DNA of 23,672 nucleotides from NCBI GenBank assembly GCA_002394125.1, contig DGSY01000143.1, positions 1-23,672 of the forward strand, in the 5' to 3' direction. A model generated the notes under the pieces. It had not been told where the DNA came from. It did not search any database and was given only the letters and a program-made list of their open reading frames with translations. Shown here piece by piece: positions 22,385 through 23,672 of this stretch; the first letter of the stretch is position 1, and every line of letters begins with the position of its first letter. The position numbers and the translations under genes were made by a program. This DNA is from Ruminococcus sp. UBA4350. GTDB lineage: Bacteria > Bacillota > Clostridia > Oscillospirales > Ruminococcaceae.

Positions 22385-22888
22385 TCACCGGCGTTCATCT
22401 TCAGCATCCAGATCAAGGAACTGTTCCAGCGACATCGTGCCGTTATTGAGTGCTTCAAAGCGGTCATTGTAATGATCGACTGTCCGCGCAGAAACGAACA
22501 TCAGATATGCAAACAGCTCTTCTGTCAGGACTGTGCCGATATAGCAGCTTGTCAGGCGGAAGCGGATCTCACCGGTATACATATCCATGTCAAAGGAGCC
22601 GTCGATCAGGCCGTGATTTGCCGCTGTCACGGCAATCGCGGCGTCATTCCGCATTTCCTCACAGATCTTGAACGGCATCAGTGAGAACACCGAGCAGATC
22701 TGTTTGTCGGCGCGCAGAATGATGTGCAGTGTCATCGGCAGATCCTCTCCGGTAAAGTGAATGCGGATATGCGTGCGGCTGTCTGAACGCTCATCGACCG
22801 CATATTTCAGCTTTTTATGCTCCAGCATCGCGATCAGCACCTCTGCATTTTCCGCAGTCAGCCGGATCCGATCATTTTCTGCTCCCAT
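22385..22888 (-). CDS. YbjN-like protein
   Basis: A protein of 167 residues, soluble. TAANHGLIDGSFDMDMYTGEIRFRLT, followed by a helix and ARTVDHYNDRFEAL, matches the pattern of YbjN/sensory-regulator-like proteins, which share the fold of type III secretion chaperones; the biochemical role is unknown. The C-terminus is acidic (LDLDAEDERR). AAGGGAGGG lies seven bases before the ATG. It is the first gene of a three-gene operon with its own consensus promoter. Confidence 0.75.
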   Translation of the reverse strand: MGAENDRIRLTAENAEVLIAMLEHKKLKYAVDERSDSRTHIRIHFTGEDLPMTLHIILRADKQICSVFSLMPFKICEEMRNDAAIAVTAANHGLIDGSFDMDMYTGEIRFRLTSCYIGTVLTEELFAYLMFVSARTVDHYNDRFEALNNGTMSLEQFLDLDAEDERR

Positions 22889-22925
22889 TGGTAAGCCCTC
22901 CCTTGCGCCATATGTTCATAGTCAT

Positions 22926-22954
22926 ATTATACCATATTCAACACGATTTGTCAA
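22926..22954 (-). promoter_or_regulatory. Consensus promoter of the YbjN-like operon
   Basis: Minus-strand TTGACA (22949-22954), 17-bp spacer and TATAAT (22926-22931), about 35 nt before the ATG at 22888. Confidence 0.9.
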
Positions 22955-22984
22955 GCCATAAGCATAACTTTACACAAATGGCAA

Positions 22985-23006
22985 GAAAATACGCTTGTTT
23001 TAAGCG
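22985..23006 (-). terminator. Weak terminator candidate after the fumarase gene
   Basis: On the minus strand CGCTT-AAAAC-AAGCG (22992-23006) is followed by TATTTTCTT. The stem is only 5 bp, so this is tentative. Confidence 0.4.
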
Positions 23007-23021
23007 AGATGCGTGATAGAC

Positions 23022-23672
23022 TCAAAGCACCGCGCTCGCATGGCGCGTGACATGACATCCGATATTGACTGAAACCGGCAGGCCGGCAATATGCGTCGGT
23101 GCCTGCTCAATGTTCACAGCAAGCGCCGTCACAGTCCCGCCGAAGCCCTGCGGTCCGATGCCGAGACGGTTCACGGCTTCCAGCATTTCTGTTTCAAGCT
23201 CCGCATAAAGCGGCTTCGGATTGCGAATCGAAACATCGCGGCAAAGCGCCTTTTTCGCCAGATATGCGCACTGCTCAAAATCGCCGCCGATTCCGACGCC
23301 GATCACCATCGGCGGACATGGATTGCTTCCGGCCTTTGCGGCAGTATCCCGCACGAATCCGACGATATCCGCTTTCGATGCAGCAGGCGTAAACATTTTC
23401 AGAGCGCTCATATTTTCGCTGCCGAAGCCCTTCGGACAAACATCAATCTTTACTTTATCGCCCGGCACGATATCCAGATGCAGAACGGCCGGCGTATTGT
23501 TATTGGTATTGACGCGCTCCAGCGGATCGCTGACGACCGAGCAGCGGAGATAGCCCTCCAGATAGCCTGCCGCGACGCCCTGATTGACGGCTTCGCGCAA
23601 ATCGCCGCCGGTGATATGCACATCCTGACCGATCTGCATGAAAATGACCGCCATGCCGGTATCCTGACAGAT
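23022..23672 (-). CDS. Class I fumarate hydratase, alpha subunit (N-terminus outside window)
   Basis: The last 216 residues are present and the frame is open to the window edge. It enters at ICQDTGMAVIF, where the Cys is a ligand of the 4Fe-4S cluster in the class I fumarase/TtdA family. NTNNNTPAVLHLDIVPGDKV, PKGFGSENMS, PCPPMVIGVGIGG and IGPQGFGGTVTALAV are further family blocks. The enzyme interconverts fumarate and malate; a tartrate dehydratase cannot be excluded. Family alpha subunits are usually about 280 residues, so roughly 65 lie outside. The beta-subunit gene is not found downstream (23021 and below). It must be upstream, beyond the window, or elsewhere. Confidence 0.93.
   Translation of the reverse strand: MCQDTGMAVIFMQIGQDVHITGGDLREAVNQGVAAGYLEGYLRCSVVSDPLERVNTNNNTPAVLHLDIVPGDKVKIDVCPKGFGSENMSALKMFTPAASKADIVGFVRDTAAKAGSNPCPPMVIGVGIGGDFEQCAYLAKKALCRDVSIRNPKPLYAELETEMLEAVNRLGIGPQGFGGTVTALAVNIEQAPTHIAGLPVSVNIGCHVTRHASAVL

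Noticed and set aside
1..23672. CRISPR arrays or rRNA genes
   Set aside because: No regularly spaced direct repeats with unique spacers and no rRNA-like sequence were seen.

Overview
The window looks like a chromosomal segment of an anaerobic, fibre-degrading Firmicute, most probably a Ruminococcus-type member of the Oscillospiraceae. The evidence is a secreted GH44 glycanase ending in a type I dockerin, a class I fumarase, a QueT-type transporter, a moderately GC-rich coding sequence, and near-consensus sigma-A promoters that nearly all have 17-bp spacers. The genus is inferred from this combination and not proven.

Left part (1-1886): the 3' end of a membrane-protein gene and a convergent membrane-protein gene flank a 160-bp MITE-like element with 19-bp perfect terminal inverted repeats. 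The element's ends supply the stop codon of both genes. An array of palindromic repeats follows, directly upstream of the promoter of the next operon.

Central part (1816-13113): one 11-kb plus-strand transcription unit, from a TTGAAA-17-TATAAT promoter to a strong bidirectional terminator. It encodes a lipoprotein serpin, five paralogous cobalamin-binding radical SAM enzymes, a GH3-type acyl-adenylating enzyme and two GNAT-like proteins. Genes overlap or nearly touch, apart from one 49-nt gap that holds a small hairpin. The five radical SAM enzymes fall into two subfamilies (A: genes 1 and 4; B: genes 2, 3 and 5), so the order is A-B-B-GNAT-GH3-A-B-GNAT. No PKS, NRPS, carrier protein, RiPP precursor or transporter is visible. 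This is the most interesting system in the window: it looks like an uncharacterised radical-based biosynthetic pathway whose product may be acyl-adenylated and conjugated. The product is unknown.

Right of it (13131-17065, minus strand): a small unknown gene, then a two-gene operon of an XRE-type regulator and the GH44-dockerin enzyme. The operon has two tandem promoters and a cluster of GTTGA/TCAAC inverted half-sites that look like an operator.

17188-18542: two small membrane-protein genes run into a tyrosine-recombinase C-terminal remnant beside a tRNA-Ala(GGC) gene. Repeats with the same geometry suggest remnants of tRNA-targeted integration. 18585-20909: a HAMP/PP2C (RsbU/SpoIIE-type) membrane phosphatase diverges from queT. 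20947-21582: a shortened ArsR-like HTH and a C-terminally shortened GNAT form what looks like a decaying pair. 21621-22931: a minus-strand operon of a YbjN-like protein, a two-TM protein and an unknown protein. 23022-23672: the C-terminal part of a class I fumarase alpha subunit, cut by the window edge.
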